The notes beneath the pieces are model-generated. The model was given only the letters and a program-made list of their open reading frames with translations. It was not told the origin of the DNA and did no database searches. A stretch of DNA of 64,000 bases from Prochlorococcus marinus CUG1433 (GTDB lineage: Bacteria > Cyanobacteriota > Cyanobacteriia > PCC-6307 > Cyanobiaceae). A program made the position numbers and the translations under genes. This document shows, one piece after another, positions 37,322 to 46,710 of the stretch. Location: assembly GCA_017644425.1 (NCBI GenBank), contig JAEPLN010000001.1, forward strand, positions 558,001-622,000, in the 5' to 3' direction. The first letter of the stretch is position 1; each line of letters opens with the position of its first letter.

Positions 37322-37996
37322 TTGAATTTAATCAAAATCTTTGTAAAAAACCTTGATAGAAATAGTGTGGAAGCTATATCTTTTAAAGATTTTGACAAAA
37401 TTAATGAAGAAGTCAAAAAACTTTTTCAGATAAAAGGACCTTTGGAAGCAGAAATTTTCGCAATCAATGAATCAATACCTGTACATCAGTTATCAATATT
37501 CAAAAATAATTTTGATAAATTTAATAATTGTTTTTTACGTATTTACTCAAATAATAGGTATACAGTATTGGCTGGGAAATCTATAAAAATAGATTCAATT
37601 TATCTAAATGAACAAGAGATCAAAAATAAGTTGCTTCTTCGCAATTTAATCAAGAACGATAATATTTTGCATGAAGGGACCGTAAGGTCAGGTGACAGAA
37701 TATCTTCAAATGGAAACCTATGCATTATAGGAGACGTTAATCCAGGAGCAATAGTTTCGGCCGAGAAAAATATTGTTGTTTGGGGCAAACTATCAGGTGT
37801 AGCGTTTGCAGGAAAAAATGGGAATTATAATGCCTCTATTTCATCTCTTTACTTAAATCCTCTTCAATTAAGAATTGCAGATGTGATAGCTATTGGACCA
37901 AATGATAAACCCAGGTATTCGTATCCCGAAATTGCTGTTATTGAAAATCAGATGATAATAATCAAACCCTACATAATTGATAATAAAATTAATTAA
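37322..37996 (+). CDS. minC: Septum site-determining protein MinC
   Basis: 224 residues with a TTG start at 37322. N-terminal domain is divergent; the C-terminal beta-helix is clear: GTVRSGDRISSNGNLCIIGD, PGAIVSAEKNIVVWGKLSG and PLQLRIADVIAIGP. MinC blocks FtsZ ring formation away from mid-cell, recruited by MinD. Precedes minD and minE; the start overlaps nothing and the gap to the HD gene is 1 bp. Confidence 0.92.
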   Translation: MNLIKIFVKNLDRNSVEAISFKDFDKINEEVKKLFQIKGPLEAEIFAINESIPVHQLSIFKNNFDKFNNCFLRIYSNNRYTVLAGKSIKIDSIYLNEQEIKNKLLLRNLIKNDNILHEGTVRSGDRISSNGNLCIIGDVNPGAIVSAEKNIVVWGKLSGVAFAGKNGNYNASISSLYLNPLQLRIADVIAIGPNDKPRYSYPEIAVIENQMIIIKPYIIDNKIN

Positions 37997-38102
37997 TCAA
38001 TTGAAATAATTTAATTTAAACTTATAAATTTAAGAATTACTTAATCTTTAAAATATTCAACTTTCTAAAAGTGGCTTTATTATTTGGAAAATAATTGAAT
38101 CC

Positions 38103-38918
38103 TTGTCGAAAAATACTCGCACAATATTAATTTGTTCAGGGAAAGGTGGAGTTGGGAAAACCACTTTAACTGCAAATTTAGGCATAGCACTAGCTAACAG
38201 CGGGGCAAACACTGCCGTATTAGACGCTGATTTCGGATTAAGAAACTTAGATCTTCTTTTGGGATTAGAAAATCGTATTATCTATACTGCTCAAGATGTT
38301 CTAGATAAGAAATGTCGCCTTGAACAAGCATTGGTTAGACATAAAAAAGAGCCAAACCTTGCTCTTCTCCCTGCTGGAGATCCAAGGATGTTGGATTGGA
38401 TGAAGCCTGAAGACATGAAACAAATTAGTGAGTTACTTAGTGAAAAATTTGATTTTGTTTTGGTTGATTGTCCTGCTGGAGTAGAAGATGGGTTTAAAAA
38501 TGCTCTTGCGGCATGTAAAGAAGCTATTGTTGTTACCAACCCAGAATTATCCGCAGTACGCGATGCCGATAGAGTAATAGGTATTCTTAACACGTCTGAA
38601 ATCGAGCCTATTCAGCTTGTAATAAATAGAGTTCGCCCTAATATGATGGCTAGTCAAGAAATGTTATCGATCGAAGATGTGCAAGGAATTCTTTCATTAC
38701 CTTTACTAGGTATTGTTTTAGAAGATGAACAAGTAATAATTAGTACCAACAGAGGAGAGCCGCTAACGCTTACAGAAAGTAGATCTCCTGCAAAAAAATG
38801 TTATTTGAATGTTTCACAAAGACTTACTGGAAAAGATATCCCAATTATTGATCCCAAAAATGAAGGTAAGAGCCTTAAAGATAAATTCATGAGATTAATG
38901 CAAACAAAGGTTTTTTAA
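38103..38918 (+). CDS. minD: Septum site-determining ATPase MinD
   Basis: 271 residues; TTG start at 38103. Deviant Walker [10 protein letters not shown] (about 13-21), [25 protein letters not shown] and [12 protein letters not shown] are MinD signatures, and the C-terminal amphipathic helix ends [14 protein letters not shown], the membrane-targeting sequence. MinD binds MinC and oscillates with MinE. minE starts 2 bp later. Confidence 0.96.
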   Translation: MSKNTRTILICSGKGGVGKTTLTANLGIALANSGANTAVLDADFGLRNLDLLLGLENRIIYTAQDVLDKKCRLEQALVRHKKEPNLALLPAGDPRMLDWMKPEDMKQISELLSEKFDFVLVDCPAGVEDGFKNALAACKEAIVVTNPELSAVRDADRVIGILNTSEIEPIQLVINRVRPNMMASQEMLSIEDVQGILSLPLLGIVLEDEQVIISTNRGEPLTLTESRSPAKKCYLNVSQRLTGKDIPIIDPKNEGKSLKDKFMRLMQTKVF

Positions 38919-38919
38919 A

Positions 38920-39255
38920 ATGATGACTCTCAGAGACCTTATTAACAAATTACTTGGCAGGGAGACGGCTAGTGCAAATACTGCCAGAGAAAGATTACAA
39001 CTTGTTCTAGCTCATGACAGGGTTGATATGAGTTCTTTAACAACTGATCTCTTGGATAAAATGAGAAAAGAAATTCTTGATGTTGTTGCTAAATATGTTG
39101 AGATTGATTTCGAAGAGGTAGCAGTAAGTTTAGAAACGGAGGATAGAATGACCGCATTAGTAGCAAATTTACCGATCAAAAGAACTATTTCAGGGGAAAT
39201 AAAGTTTAAAAAAAATGATAAGAATTCCAAAAGTGATAAAGATATCAAAAAGTAA
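38920..39255 (+). CDS. minE: Cell-division topological specificity factor MinE
   Basis: 111 residues; a second ATG one codon later is also possible. [18 protein letters not shown] is the MinD-binding region and the rest is the dimer domain ([20 protein letters not shown]). MinE drives MinD off the membrane, setting mid-cell division. The C-terminus is Lys-rich. Last gene of the min operon. Confidence 0.95.
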   Translation: MMTLRDLINKLLGRETASANTARERLQLVLAHDRVDMSSLTTDLLDKMRKEILDVVAKYVEIDFEEVAVSLETEDRMTALVANLPIKRTISGEIKFKKNDKNSKSDKDIKK

Positions 39256-39319
39256 TAATTTTTCAAAAGCTAAAAAAATACTAAGAATTGATCCTTCTTA
39301 ATTGTAAGATAGTGATTAT

Positions 39320-39391
39320 GCCGGCTTAGCTCAGCGGTAGAGCAGCGCTTTTGTAAAGCGAAGGTCATCAGTTCAAATCTGTTAGCCGGCA
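39320..39391 (+). tRNA. tRNA-Thr (UGU)
   Basis: 72 nt: acceptor GCCGGCT / AGCCGGC, D-arm AGCTCAGCGGTAGAGC, anticodon TGT in CTTTTGTAAAG, T-loop AGTTCAAATCT. Terminal A precedes ATTTTAG; CCA not encoded. Lies 64 bp after minE. Confidence 0.96.
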
Positions 39392-39402
39392 TTTTAGTTA
39401 AT

Positions 39403-39570
39403 TTAATTTTTTTTAAAATTTTTTCCCGAAAATATAACAATCAAACTTACCAGAGCAATCGTAGGTAATAATCTTATTTCAAGTAAATTCCTTAGAAAAT
39501 ATGCAATTGGTTCAAATATCCAATAAGAAAAAGATTGAATTATTAACACAAAAAACAATAATAATAACAT
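39403..39570 (-). CDS. 55-aa membrane protein downstream of tsaC
   Basis: ATG at 39570 overlaps the tsaC stop by 1 bp (TAATG), indicating coupling; stop at 39403-39405. Two hydrophobic stretches (LLLLFFVLIIQSFSYWIF and LPTIALVSLIVIFSG) and a basic tail (NFKKN). Family not recognised. Confidence 0.55.
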   Translation of the reverse strand: MLLLLFFVLIIQSFSYWIFEPIAYFLRNLLEIRLLPTIALVSLIVIFSGKNFKKN

Positions 39571-40151
39571 TAATTTAGTTCCCTAACTGATACATCGCCT
39601 GCTCTAATCAACCTCCAATAACCTTTATTCTTCCAATATATAATTGTGCTTGCTTTCCCACTACTTTTTTCCCATGGAATAGGTCCCAGAATTTCTAAAG
39701 AAGGAAAATCTGATGCAAGACCCTCAGCAGTAATTGATCCAGCTAAACCTGAAATATTTGCACTTGAAGTTAACAATGGGCCCGTTTCTTGAATAAGAGA
39801 TTGCGCAGTATGTGAATTTGGAATTCTTAAACCAAGAGTAAGGTCCTGGCTTGTTAGAATTGTACTATGTTGTTTTGAAGAGGGGATAATCATTGTCAAA
39901 GCTCCAGGCCAATATTTTGAAGCTATATTTTCAAAATCTTCTCTAGCAGATTCATGGACATAATCAATTAATTGTTTGAAGTCTGAGCCCATAAGAATTA
40001 AAGGTTTATTTCTATCTCTTTTTTTAAATTCAAAGATAATTTCTGAAAATTTAGGTAAGCATCCAATTGCAGGTAAAGTGTCTGTTGGGAAAATTATCGG
40101 CAAACCGCTTTTAAGTGTCTTCAAAGCTGATTTGCAGGTTATTAAATTCAT
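39570..40151 (-). CDS. tsaC: Threonylcarbamoyl-AMP synthase (TsaC/YrdC)
   Basis: 193 residues. IIFPTDTLPAIGCLP, KKRDRNKPLILMG (KxRxxxKPL), WPGALTMIIPSSK and PLLTSSANISGLAG are TsaC/Sua5 motifs. It makes threonylcarbamoyl-AMP from threonine, bicarbonate and ATP, for t6A37 in ANN-decoding tRNAs. Length fits the TsaC (short) class without a Sua5 domain. Downstream of prmC on the same strand. Confidence 0.93.
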   Translation of the reverse strand: MNLITCKSALKTLKSGLPIIFPTDTLPAIGCLPKFSEIIFEFKKRDRNKPLILMGSDFKQLIDYVHESAREDFENIASKYWPGALTMIIPSSKQHSTILTSQDLTLGLRIPNSHTAQSLIQETGPLLTSSANISGLAGSITAEGLASDFPSLEILGPIPWEKSSGKASTIIYWKNKGYWRLIRAGDVSVRELN

Positions 40152-40174
40152 TAAAATTCTTTACCAAGAATAAT

Positions 40175-41044
40175 TTATTTATATCTTCCAATAGTAAACC
40201 TACCAATACCTGAAAGGTCATTTACAGTTTCTACTGAATTAAATTTGTTTTTAATAAATAGTTGTTTTACTTGTGCAGCTTGATCAAAATGGTTCTCTAA
40301 AACTAGCCATCCATTTTCTTTTAAGTACAAGGGTGCTTTTTGAATAATTTCCCTAATATGCTCTAAACCATCTTCACCTCCCAATAAAGCAATTTCTGGT
40401 TCGAAATTTTTTACTTCACTAGGTAATTTTTCATAAGTATCTTTAGGAATATAAGGCGGATTTGAAATAGCAAGATCTAATTTATCTTCAAAACTATTAA
40501 AAGGGGTCCACCAGTGTCCGCAAAGAAATTTCAAATTTGATTGGCTACAGCATTTTACATAATTTTTAGTAGCTATCTCTAATACATCTTGATCGATATC
40601 AGTTGCTATTCCCTCCCATGATGGATGCGCTAATGATAAAGCGATGCTAATAGCACCTGAACCAGTTCCTAATTCAGCAAAGTATAGTTTTGGAGATTTT
40701 TTTCCAAATATTTCAGAGACGATATCAACAATTAATTCTGTCTCCGATCTAGGAATAAGTACTTTATCAGAGACTATTAATTCTAAATCCCTCCAATATG
40801 CTATTCCACAAAGATATTGAATAGGAGAGGAACTTGATAAGTGTGTATCCCAGAGAGACTCCAAGTAGTCTAAGTCTTTTTTTAAATATATTTTCCTTTC
40901 AAGATTAATCCTCAAAAGGTTGAGATCACTACCCCTTACACCGCCTAAACAATCTAGTAAAACAGCAAAAGATTGATAATCACCACCTTTAGAAAGTTGC
41001 TTTTTTTTCCAAAATAAAAAATCTTCTACAGAAATGCCAAGCAT
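40175..41044 (-). CDS. prmC: Release factor glutamine methyltransferase PrmC
   Basis: 289 residues, usual length. FAELGTGSGAISIALSLAHP is the SAM-binding motif I and AISNPPYIPKD carries the NPPY catalytic motif. N-terminal helical domain about residues 1-75 contacts the release factor. It methylates the Gln of the GGQ loop in RF1 and RF2. Begins a minus-strand run into tsaC. Confidence 0.94.
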   Translation of the reverse strand: MLGISVEDFLFWKKKQLSKGGDYQSFAVLLDCLGGVRGSDLNLLRINLERKIYLKKDLDYLESLWDTHLSSSSPIQYLCGIAYWRDLELIVSDKVLIPRSETELIVDIVSEIFGKKSPKLYFAELGTGSGAISIALSLAHPSWEGIATDIDQDVLEIATKNYVKCCSQSNLKFLCGHWWTPFNSFEDKLDLAISNPPYIPKDTYEKLPSEVKNFEPEIALLGGEDGLEHIREIIQKAPLYLKENGWLVLENHFDQAAQVKQLFIKNKFNSVETVNDLSGIGRFTIGRYK

Positions 41045-41055
41045 TTAAAAAGATA

Positions 41056-41208
41056 TTAGCGTTTTGGACCAAGTCTTCCTTTACTAGAATCTGAGAAGAA
41101 GCTGGATTTTTCGCCATCTTGAGTAGAAATAAATAAACCTATAAGAAATATTGTTGGTACCCCAACAAATAAAAGACTAGCTACGAATCCGAAATTAGTG
41201 GTTTCCAT
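41056..41208 (-). CDS. psbM: Photosystem II protein M (PsbM)
   Basis: ATG at 41208, TAA at 41056-41058; 50 residues. METTNFGFVASLLFVGVPTI then FLIGLFISTQ is PsbM (one helix at the PSII dimer interface). The end carries an additional polar tail (DGEKSSFFSDSSKGRLGPKR), longer than the usual roughly 34-aa plant/cyanobacterial PsbM, as known for marine picocyanobacteria. Between prmC and the ferredoxin gene. Confidence 0.9.
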   Translation of the reverse strand: METTNFGFVASLLFVGVPTIFLIGLFISTQDGEKSSFFSDSSKGRLGPKR

Positions 41209-41310
41209 TTAAGTTACAGTTCTATTAGGTATTAAGACTATAGACACATAATTTGAAATAAAGTGGAAAAATCAACAATTTTTATCAACTGATTAACAGA
41301 CTTAAACAAT

Positions 41311-41673
41311 TTAGCGAGGTAATTTTTTATTATCACTAACTTTTTTTAATTCTTCTAAATTTGATGGAGGAGATTGTGGTTTTGTCAAAATTACTGTAGA
41401 TGATTTTACCAGTGTTTGGCACGCAAGCCTCCAATTTTCTGGTCTATTTTTAAGTTTTTCTTCTTCAACAGAAGTAAGGGGGCTTAAAGAATTTTTGTTT
41501 CCTCCTTCAACGGAAATAAAACAAGTACTGCATTGTCCGGCTCCTCCACAATTACCTAAAATACCTTTTAAACCATAAAGTTGCAGATTTTCTTTCATCA
41601 CCAATTCCCTTAAGTTTTCACCGGGATTGCATTGAACCTCCAAATCTTCACGAATGAATCTGATAGTTGCCAT
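41311..41673 (-). CDS. 2Fe-2S ferredoxin
   Basis: 120 residues. Cys42, Cys48, Cys51 and Cys85 (GNCGGAGQCSTC ... RLACQ) have the plant-type 2Fe-2S spacing of the adrenodoxin-like/long type, with a C-terminal Lys/Pro-rich extension. An electron carrier in the cytosol; partner not known. Upstream 222 bp hold the psbB promoter region. Confidence 0.88.
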   Translation of the reverse strand: MATIRFIREDLEVQCNPGENLRELVMKENLQLYGLKGILGNCGGAGQCSTCFISVEGGNKNSLSPLTSVEEEKLKNRPENWRLACQTLVKSSTVILTKPQSPPSNLEELKKVSDNKKLPR

Positions 41674-41895
41674 TTTTTTAGTTATTTTTCTTATTTTGGC
41701 GTTTTACTTTGAGATTTGTGACCAAAATATTAACAATTTTTAGTCAAAAATTCCTTGTAAACCAAGTCCAGCAAATTGATTTAGCCGTTTTTATCAAGAA
41801 AATAAATTTATTTACAAAAATCCCTCAAAGACTAAAAAACCCTTACTATCGTGATGTTTAGCTGTTTATTCAGCATAGTTACTAGAAATTAACCG

Positions 41896-43419
41896 ATGGG
41901 ATTGCCTTGGTATCGAGTTCACACAGTAGTTATTAACGACCCAGGTCGACTACTTGCTGTGCATCTTATGCATACTGCATTATTAGCTGGCTGGGCCGGC
42001 TCTATGGCTCTTTATGAATTAGCCATTTTTGATCCTTCTGATGCTGTTCTCAATCCAATGTGGAGACAGGGAATGTACGTCATGCCTTTCATGGCAAGAT
42101 TAGGTATCACAAGTAGTTGGAACGGATGGGATATCACTGGTGCAACAGGAGTTGATCCAGGATTCTGGAGTTTTGAAGGAGTTGCTGCAGCACACATAGT
42201 ATTCAGTGGGTTATTGATGTTGGCTTCTATATGGCACTGGACATACTGGGACCTAGACTTATGGGAAGACTCCAGGACAGGAGAGCCTGCCTTAGACCTA
42301 CCAAGGATATTTGGAATTCATCTTCTTTTAGCTGGACTTACATGTTTTGGATTTGGAGCTTTTCATTGTGCAAACGTAGGCATTTGGGTCTCTGATCCTT
42401 ATGGTCTAACTGGTCACGTAGAACCCGTAGCACCATCTTGGGGAATTGAAGGATTTAATCCTTTCAATCCAGGGGGTATAGTTGCAAATCATATTGCAGC
42501 TGGACTTATGGGTATCATTGGAGGTATTTTTCACATCACCAATAGACCTGGTGAAAGACTTTATAGAGCACTAAAACTTGGAAGCCTTGAAGGAGTCTTA
42601 GCTAGTGCTCTAGCCGCTGTATTATTTGTATCTTTCGTTGTTTCAGGAACAATGTGGTACGGTTCAGCAACAACCCCAGTAGAACTTTTTGGTCCTACCA
42701 GATATCAATGGGACTCAGGCTATTTCAAAACTGAAATTAATAGAAGGGTACAAGCAGCTATAGATAATGGTGCCACTAAATCAGAGGCATATGCATCGAT
42801 TCCAGAAAAACTAGCCTTCTACGATTATGTTGGGAATAGTCCAGCTAAAGGAGGATTATTTAGGGTTGGAGCTCTTGTAAATGGAGATGGATTACCAACT
42901 GGTTGGCAAGGTCACATTGCATTCCAAGACAAGGAAGGCAACGAATTAGAAGTTAGAAGAATTCCTAATTTCTTTGAAAACTTCCCTGTTATTCTTGAAG
43001 ACAAAGAAGGTAATGTACGTGCCGATATTCCATTTAGAAGAGCTGAAGCAAAGTATTCTTTTGAACAGACTGGTATCACTGCAACTATCTATGGAGGTGA
43101 CTTAGATGGACAAACATTTACAGATCCTGCAGTAGTTAAAAGATTAGCTAGAAAGGCTCAATTAGGAGAAGCATTCAAGTTTGACAGAGATACGTATAAA
43201 TCTGACGGTGTATTCCGAAGCTCACCGAGAGCATGGTTTACATATGCACATTTATGTTTCGGATTGCTATTCTTGTTTGGCCACTGGTGGCATGCTTCAA
43301 GAACTCTTTACAGAAATTCCTTTGCTGGTATTGATGCTGAGATTGGAGACCAAGTTGAATTTGGTTTATTCAAGAAACTTGGTGACGAATCCACAAGAAG
43401 AATCCCAGGAAGGGTTTAA
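41896..43419 (+). CDS. psbB: Photosystem II CP47 chlorophyll apoprotein (PsbB)
   Basis: 507 residues, normal length. Six helices with many His ligands ([15 protein letters not shown] start, HAGLS-like ends, [19 protein letters not shown] end), the big lumenal loop between helices V and VI at about 255-450. CP47 is the inner antenna of PSII in the thylakoid. Followed by psbT after 23 bp, a conserved pair. Confidence 0.98.
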   Translation: MGLPWYRVHTVVINDPGRLLAVHLMHTALLAGWAGSMALYELAIFDPSDAVLNPMWRQGMYVMPFMARLGITSSWNGWDITGATGVDPGFWSFEGVAAAHIVFSGLLMLASIWHWTYWDLDLWEDSRTGEPALDLPRIFGIHLLLAGLTCFGFGAFHCANVGIWVSDPYGLTGHVEPVAPSWGIEGFNPFNPGGIVANHIAAGLMGIIGGIFHITNRPGERLYRALKLGSLEGVLASALAAVLFVSFVVSGTMWYGSATTPVELFGPTRYQWDSGYFKTEINRRVQAAIDNGATKSEAYASIPEKLAFYDYVGNSPAKGGLFRVGALVNGDGLPTGWQGHIAFQDKEGNELEVRRIPNFFENFPVILEDKEGNVRADIPFRRAEAKYSFEQTGITATIYGGDLDGQTFTDPAVVKRLARKAQLGEAFKFDRDTYKSDGVFRSSPRAWFTYAHLCFGLLFLFGHWWHASRTLYRNSFAGIDAEIGDQVEFGLFKKLGDESTRRIPGRV

Positions 43420-43442
43420 ACTAAACTTATTTACTTAATCTT

Positions 43443-43541
43443 ATGGAAGCTTTTGCTTACGTTCTTATTCTAACTCTCGCAGTTGTTACTTTATTCTTTG
43501 CTGTCGCCTTTAGAGACCCACCTAAATTCGACAGAAAATGA
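43443..43541 (+). CDS. psbT: Photosystem II protein T (PsbT)
   Basis: ATG at 43443, TGA at 43539-43541; 32 residues: [20 protein letters not shown] then [12 protein letters not shown]. One helix at the PSII dimer interface. Too short to be listed by most gene finders; immediate downstream neighbour of psbB, as in other cyanobacteria and plastids. Confidence 0.97.
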   Translation: MEAFAYVLILTLAVVTLFFAVAFRDPPKFDRK

Positions 43542-43548
43542 ACTCAGA

Positions 43549-43578
43549 AAAAAAACCTCCTTAACAAGAGGTTTTTTT
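43549..43578 (+). terminator. Intrinsic terminator after psbB-psbT
   Basis: A-rich arm ending AAAACCTC pairs with GAGGTTTTTTT around an eight-base loop (43560-43567). T run immediately after; 8 bp after the psbT stop. Ends the psbB-psbT unit before nrdR. Confidence 0.85.
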
Positions 43579-43638
43579 ACTTTTCATAATTAAGATATTA
43601 TTCTACTATTAGAGTTAAAGTGTAACTTATTTCACCAC

Positions 43639-44118
43639 ATGCAGTGTCCAACCTGTCAAAACACAGATAGCAGAGTTTTGGAATCTAGATCTGCTGATAG
43701 TGGTAAAAGTGTTCGAAGAAGAAGAGAGTGCTTAAATTGCAGCTTTAGATTTACAACTTATGAAAGAGTGGAAACAATGCCAGTTTCAGTTATAAAGAAA
43801 GACGGTGGCAGAGAATTATTTGATAAACAAAAATTATTTACTGGCATTTCAAGAGCATGCGAAAAGACTAACTTCAGTAGTGAAGCAATTATCAATTTCG
43901 TAGATGGAATTGAATCTCAAATCGTTCAAGATTCTAATAAAGATATTAAATCTTCTCAAATCGGAGAATTAATACTTAAAAATCTGATGAAAGAAAACGA
44001 AGTCGCTTATATAAGATACGCCTCAGTTTACAGAAAATTTAATGGGGTAAAAGATTTTATTTCAACTCTTGAATCTCTAAAGGGAAATTCAAAAAACCAA
44101 TTAGCTTCAATTTCATAA
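43639..44118 (+). CDS. nrdR: Transcriptional repressor NrdR
   Basis: 159 residues. Zinc ribbon Cys3, Cys6, Cys31, Cys34 ([10 protein letters not shown] / ECLNC) and the ATP-cone domain ([20 protein letters not shown]). NrdR represses ribonucleotide reductase genes in response to ATP/dATP. Length is typical. Lies between psbT and rpsA; the nrd targets are outside the window. Confidence 0.95.
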   Translation: MQCPTCQNTDSRVLESRSADSGKSVRRRRECLNCSFRFTTYERVETMPVSVIKKDGGRELFDKQKLFTGISRACEKTNFSSEAIINFVDGIESQIVQDSNKDIKSSQIGELILKNLMKENEVAYIRYASVYRKFNGVKDFISTLESLKGNSKNQLASIS

Positions 44119-44174
44119 AATTCAGCATCTTAAAGTGTAGAATAAATATCACAAATGTTTTTTGCTATTGGTTT

Positions 44175-44217
44175 GCAGGCTAGTAGCATACCTTTCTAAC
44201 TACCTTAGGTAGTCTGC
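44175..44217 (+). promoter_or_regulatory. Possible rpsA leader hairpin
   Basis: Ten bases before the rpsA start ATG. GCAG (44175-44178) can pair with CTGC (44214-44217) and ACTACC (44199-44204) pairs with GGTAGT (44208-44213) over a TTA loop. Such hairpins near the start could let S1 control its own translation as in E. coli, though the sequences are not homologous. Inference from base pairing only. Confidence 0.35.
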
Positions 44218-44227
44218 GATACAACAA

Positions 44228-45319
44228 ATGAACGAAAATTCTTCCCAAACAATAAAAGAACTTTCTGAGGATCAAGAAATTAAAAATTCGTCTGAGTTAA
44301 ATAAGGATTCAGCATCTCAAAATGAGGAAGATTTATCATTCGAGAAGAGCGATATACCTTCAGCAGATTCTTCCTCTAGCAGAAACAATACGGATTTTGA
44401 CAACGCAGGATTCACACAAGAAGAATTTGCATCACTTTTGGGTAAGTATGACTATAACTTCAAGCCTGGCGATCTAGTTAAAGGTACCGTTTTTGCTTTA
44501 GAGCCCAAAGGGGCCATGATAGATATAGGTGCAAAAACGGCTGCTTTTATGCCTGTTCAGGAGGTTTCAATAAATAGAGTTGAAGGACTTAATGATGTTT
44601 TACAACCTTCGGAAAGTAGAGAATTTTTCATAATGAGCGAAGAAAATGAAGATGGCCAATTAGCCCTCTCCATTAGAAGAATTGAATATCAAAGAGCATG
44701 GGAAAGGGTTAGACAGCTCCAAAAAGAAGATGCAACTATATATTCTGAAGTTTTCGCAACAAATAGAGGAGGAGCTCTAGTTAGGGTTGAGGGCTTGAGA
44801 GGTTTTATTCCAGGCTCTCATATAAGTGCTCGAAAAATTAAAGATGACCTAGAAGGTGAATATTTGCCTTTAAAATTTCTTGAAGTTGATGAAGAGAGAA
44901 ATAGATTAGTACTAAGCCATAGGAGAGCTTTAGTTGAGAAAAAAATGAACCGACTTGAGGTAGGAGAAGTTGTTGTTGGTTCTGTAAAAGGTATTAAACC
45001 TTATGGAGCCTTTATTGATATTGGTGGAGTTAGTGGTCTATTGCATATTTCTGAGATTAGTCATGAACATATTGAGACTCCTCATAACGTTTTAAATGTG
45101 AATGACCAAATGAAAGTCATGATAATTGACCTTGATTCAGAAAGAGGTCGAATTTCATTATCTACTAAAGCACTTGAACCTGAACCAGGAGATATGCTCA
45201 CTGACCCTCAAAAAGTTTTTAGTAAAGCTGAAGAAATGGCAGCTAAATATAAACAAATGTTATTTGAACAAACTGACGATAACGAAGAGATCGCCACAGC
45301 TTCAGCTGAAACGGTATAA
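44228..45319 (+). CDS. rpsA: 30S ribosomal protein S1
   Basis: 363 residues, three S1 RNA-binding domains (GTVFALEPKGAMIDIG..., SEVFATNRGGALVRVEG..., GSVKGIKPYGAFIDIGG...), the cyanobacterial/plastid form, shorter than the six-domain E. coli protein. An acidic N-terminal tail of about 65 residues precedes them. S1 recruits mRNA to the ribosome, important where Shine-Dalgarno sites are weak, as in this genome. Confidence 0.95.
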   Translation: MNENSSQTIKELSEDQEIKNSSELNKDSASQNEEDLSFEKSDIPSADSSSSRNNTDFDNAGFTQEEFASLLGKYDYNFKPGDLVKGTVFALEPKGAMIDIGAKTAAFMPVQEVSINRVEGLNDVLQPSESREFFIMSEENEDGQLALSIRRIEYQRAWERVRQLQKEDATIYSEVFATNRGGALVRVEGLRGFIPGSHISARKIKDDLEGEYLPLKFLEVDEERNRLVLSHRRALVEKKMNRLEVGEVVVGSVKGIKPYGAFIDIGGVSGLLHISEISHEHIETPHNVLNVNDQMKVMIIDLDSERGRISLSTKALEPEPGDMLTDPQKVFSKAEEMAAKYKQMLFEQTDDNEEIATASAETV

Positions 45320-45456
45320 ATTCACTTATTTATTTTGTGCATTTACATCGGAACTTAAGCCTCATTATTCTTTTACAAGTATTTTTTAATTTACAATAAT
45401 TGATTTGTAACAAAGTTCTAACTTAGGATAATACCTAATTTCAAAATTATTTGTTA

Positions 45457-46698
45457 ATGAGTGATTTCATTTTCACTTCAGAATCCGTTACTGAAGGTCA
45501 TCCTGACAAAATATGTGATCAAATAAGTGACGCTGTTTTAGATGCTTTATTGACAGAAGATCCAGAAAGCAGAGTTGCATGTGAAACTGTTGTTAATACG
45601 GGTCTTTGTTTACTTACTGGAGAAATAACTTCAAAAGCAAAAGTCGATTATATAAAACTTGTTAGAAATGTAATTAAAGAAATTGGATATGAAAGCTACA
45701 GAGCAGGTGGTTTTGACGCAAATAGTTGTGCTGTTTTAGTAGCACTTGACGAGCAATCACCAGACATTTCTCAAGGAGTAAACGATGCAGATGATGTTAA
45801 TGATGATTTGGAAGATAATACCGGCGCTGGCGACCAAGGCATAATGTTCGGCTATGCATGCGATGAGACGCCTGAATTAATGCCCTTACCTATTAGCTTG
45901 GCTCATAGATTAGCCATTCAACTTGCTAGAGTAAGGCATGAGGGAGTCCTTAATTATCTTCTCCCTGATGGTAAAACTCAAGTAAGCATTGATTACGAAA
46001 AAGGGGCGCCAGTTTCTATTAATACGATTTTAATTTCAACTCAACATAATTCTGAAATAGATGGGATAACAAATGAAGAAGAAATTCGTCAAAGAATAAA
46101 AGAAGATTTATGGACGCATGTTGTAATTCCTGCTACAGAAGATTTAGAAATCAAACCAAACGTTAGCAAAACAAGATTCCTAGTAAACCCCACGGGGAAA
46201 TTTGTAGTAGGAGGACCTCAAGGAGATGCAGGGCTCACTGGTAGAAAAATTATTGTAGATACTTATGGTGGCTATGCAAGACACGGAGGAGGAGCATTTT
46301 CTGGTAAAGATCCCACAAAAGTAGATAGATCAGCCGCTTACGCAGCACGTTATGTAGCCAAAAGTATAGTTAAGGCAAAATTGGCAAAAAAAGCAGAAGT
46401 ACAATTAAGTTATGCAATTGGAGTAGCAAAGCCAATTTCCATTCTCGTGGAAACTTTTGATACTGGCGTTATTTCACAAGCTAATTTGACTGAGCTTATT
46501 AGAGAGCACTTTGATTTAAGACCCTCAGCAATAATAAAAGAATTTAATTTAAGAAATCTACCAAAAAAAATGGGAGGTACTTTTTTTAGAAAGACTGCAT
46601 CCTATGGACATTTTGGCAGAAGAGATCTTGAGCTTCCTTGGGAAAATGTAGAAGAAAAAGCAGCCAAATTAGCAGAGGCTTCCAAAATCTTTTTATAA
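45457..46698 (+). CDS. metK: S-adenosylmethionine synthetase (MetK)
   Basis: 413 residues from ATG 45457, preferred over a TTG at 45451. [34 protein letters not shown] and [20 protein letters not shown] are the ATP, methionine and P-loop motifs. It makes SAM from ATP and methionine; methylthioadenosine phosphorylase further on (56.9 kb) recycles a by-product. No SAM riboswitch is visible upstream. Confidence 0.97.
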   Translation: MSDFIFTSESVTEGHPDKICDQISDAVLDALLTEDPESRVACETVVNTGLCLLTGEITSKAKVDYIKLVRNVIKEIGYESYRAGGFDANSCAVLVALDEQSPDISQGVNDADDVNDDLEDNTGAGDQGIMFGYACDETPELMPLPISLAHRLAIQLARVRHEGVLNYLLPDGKTQVSIDYEKGAPVSINTILISTQHNSEIDGITNEEEIRQRIKEDLWTHVVIPATEDLEIKPNVSKTRFLVNPTGKFVVGGPQGDAGLTGRKIIVDTYGGYARHGGGAFSGKDPTKVDRSAAYAARYVAKSIVKAKLAKKAEVQLSYAIGVAKPISILVETFDTGVISQANLTELIREHFDLRPSAIIKEFNLRNLPKKMGGTFFRKTASYGHFGRRDLELPWENVEEKAAKLAEASKIFL

Positions 46699-46710
46699 AA
46701 TATTTTTTCT

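Noticed and set aside
38291-39266. Minus-strand frames at 38291-38593 and 39012-39266
   Set aside because: Both are antisense shadows of minD and minE.
45320-45456. Possible SAM riboswitch before metK
   Set aside because: No matching stem pattern or conserved core could be found; the spacer is AT-rich and unstructured by eye.
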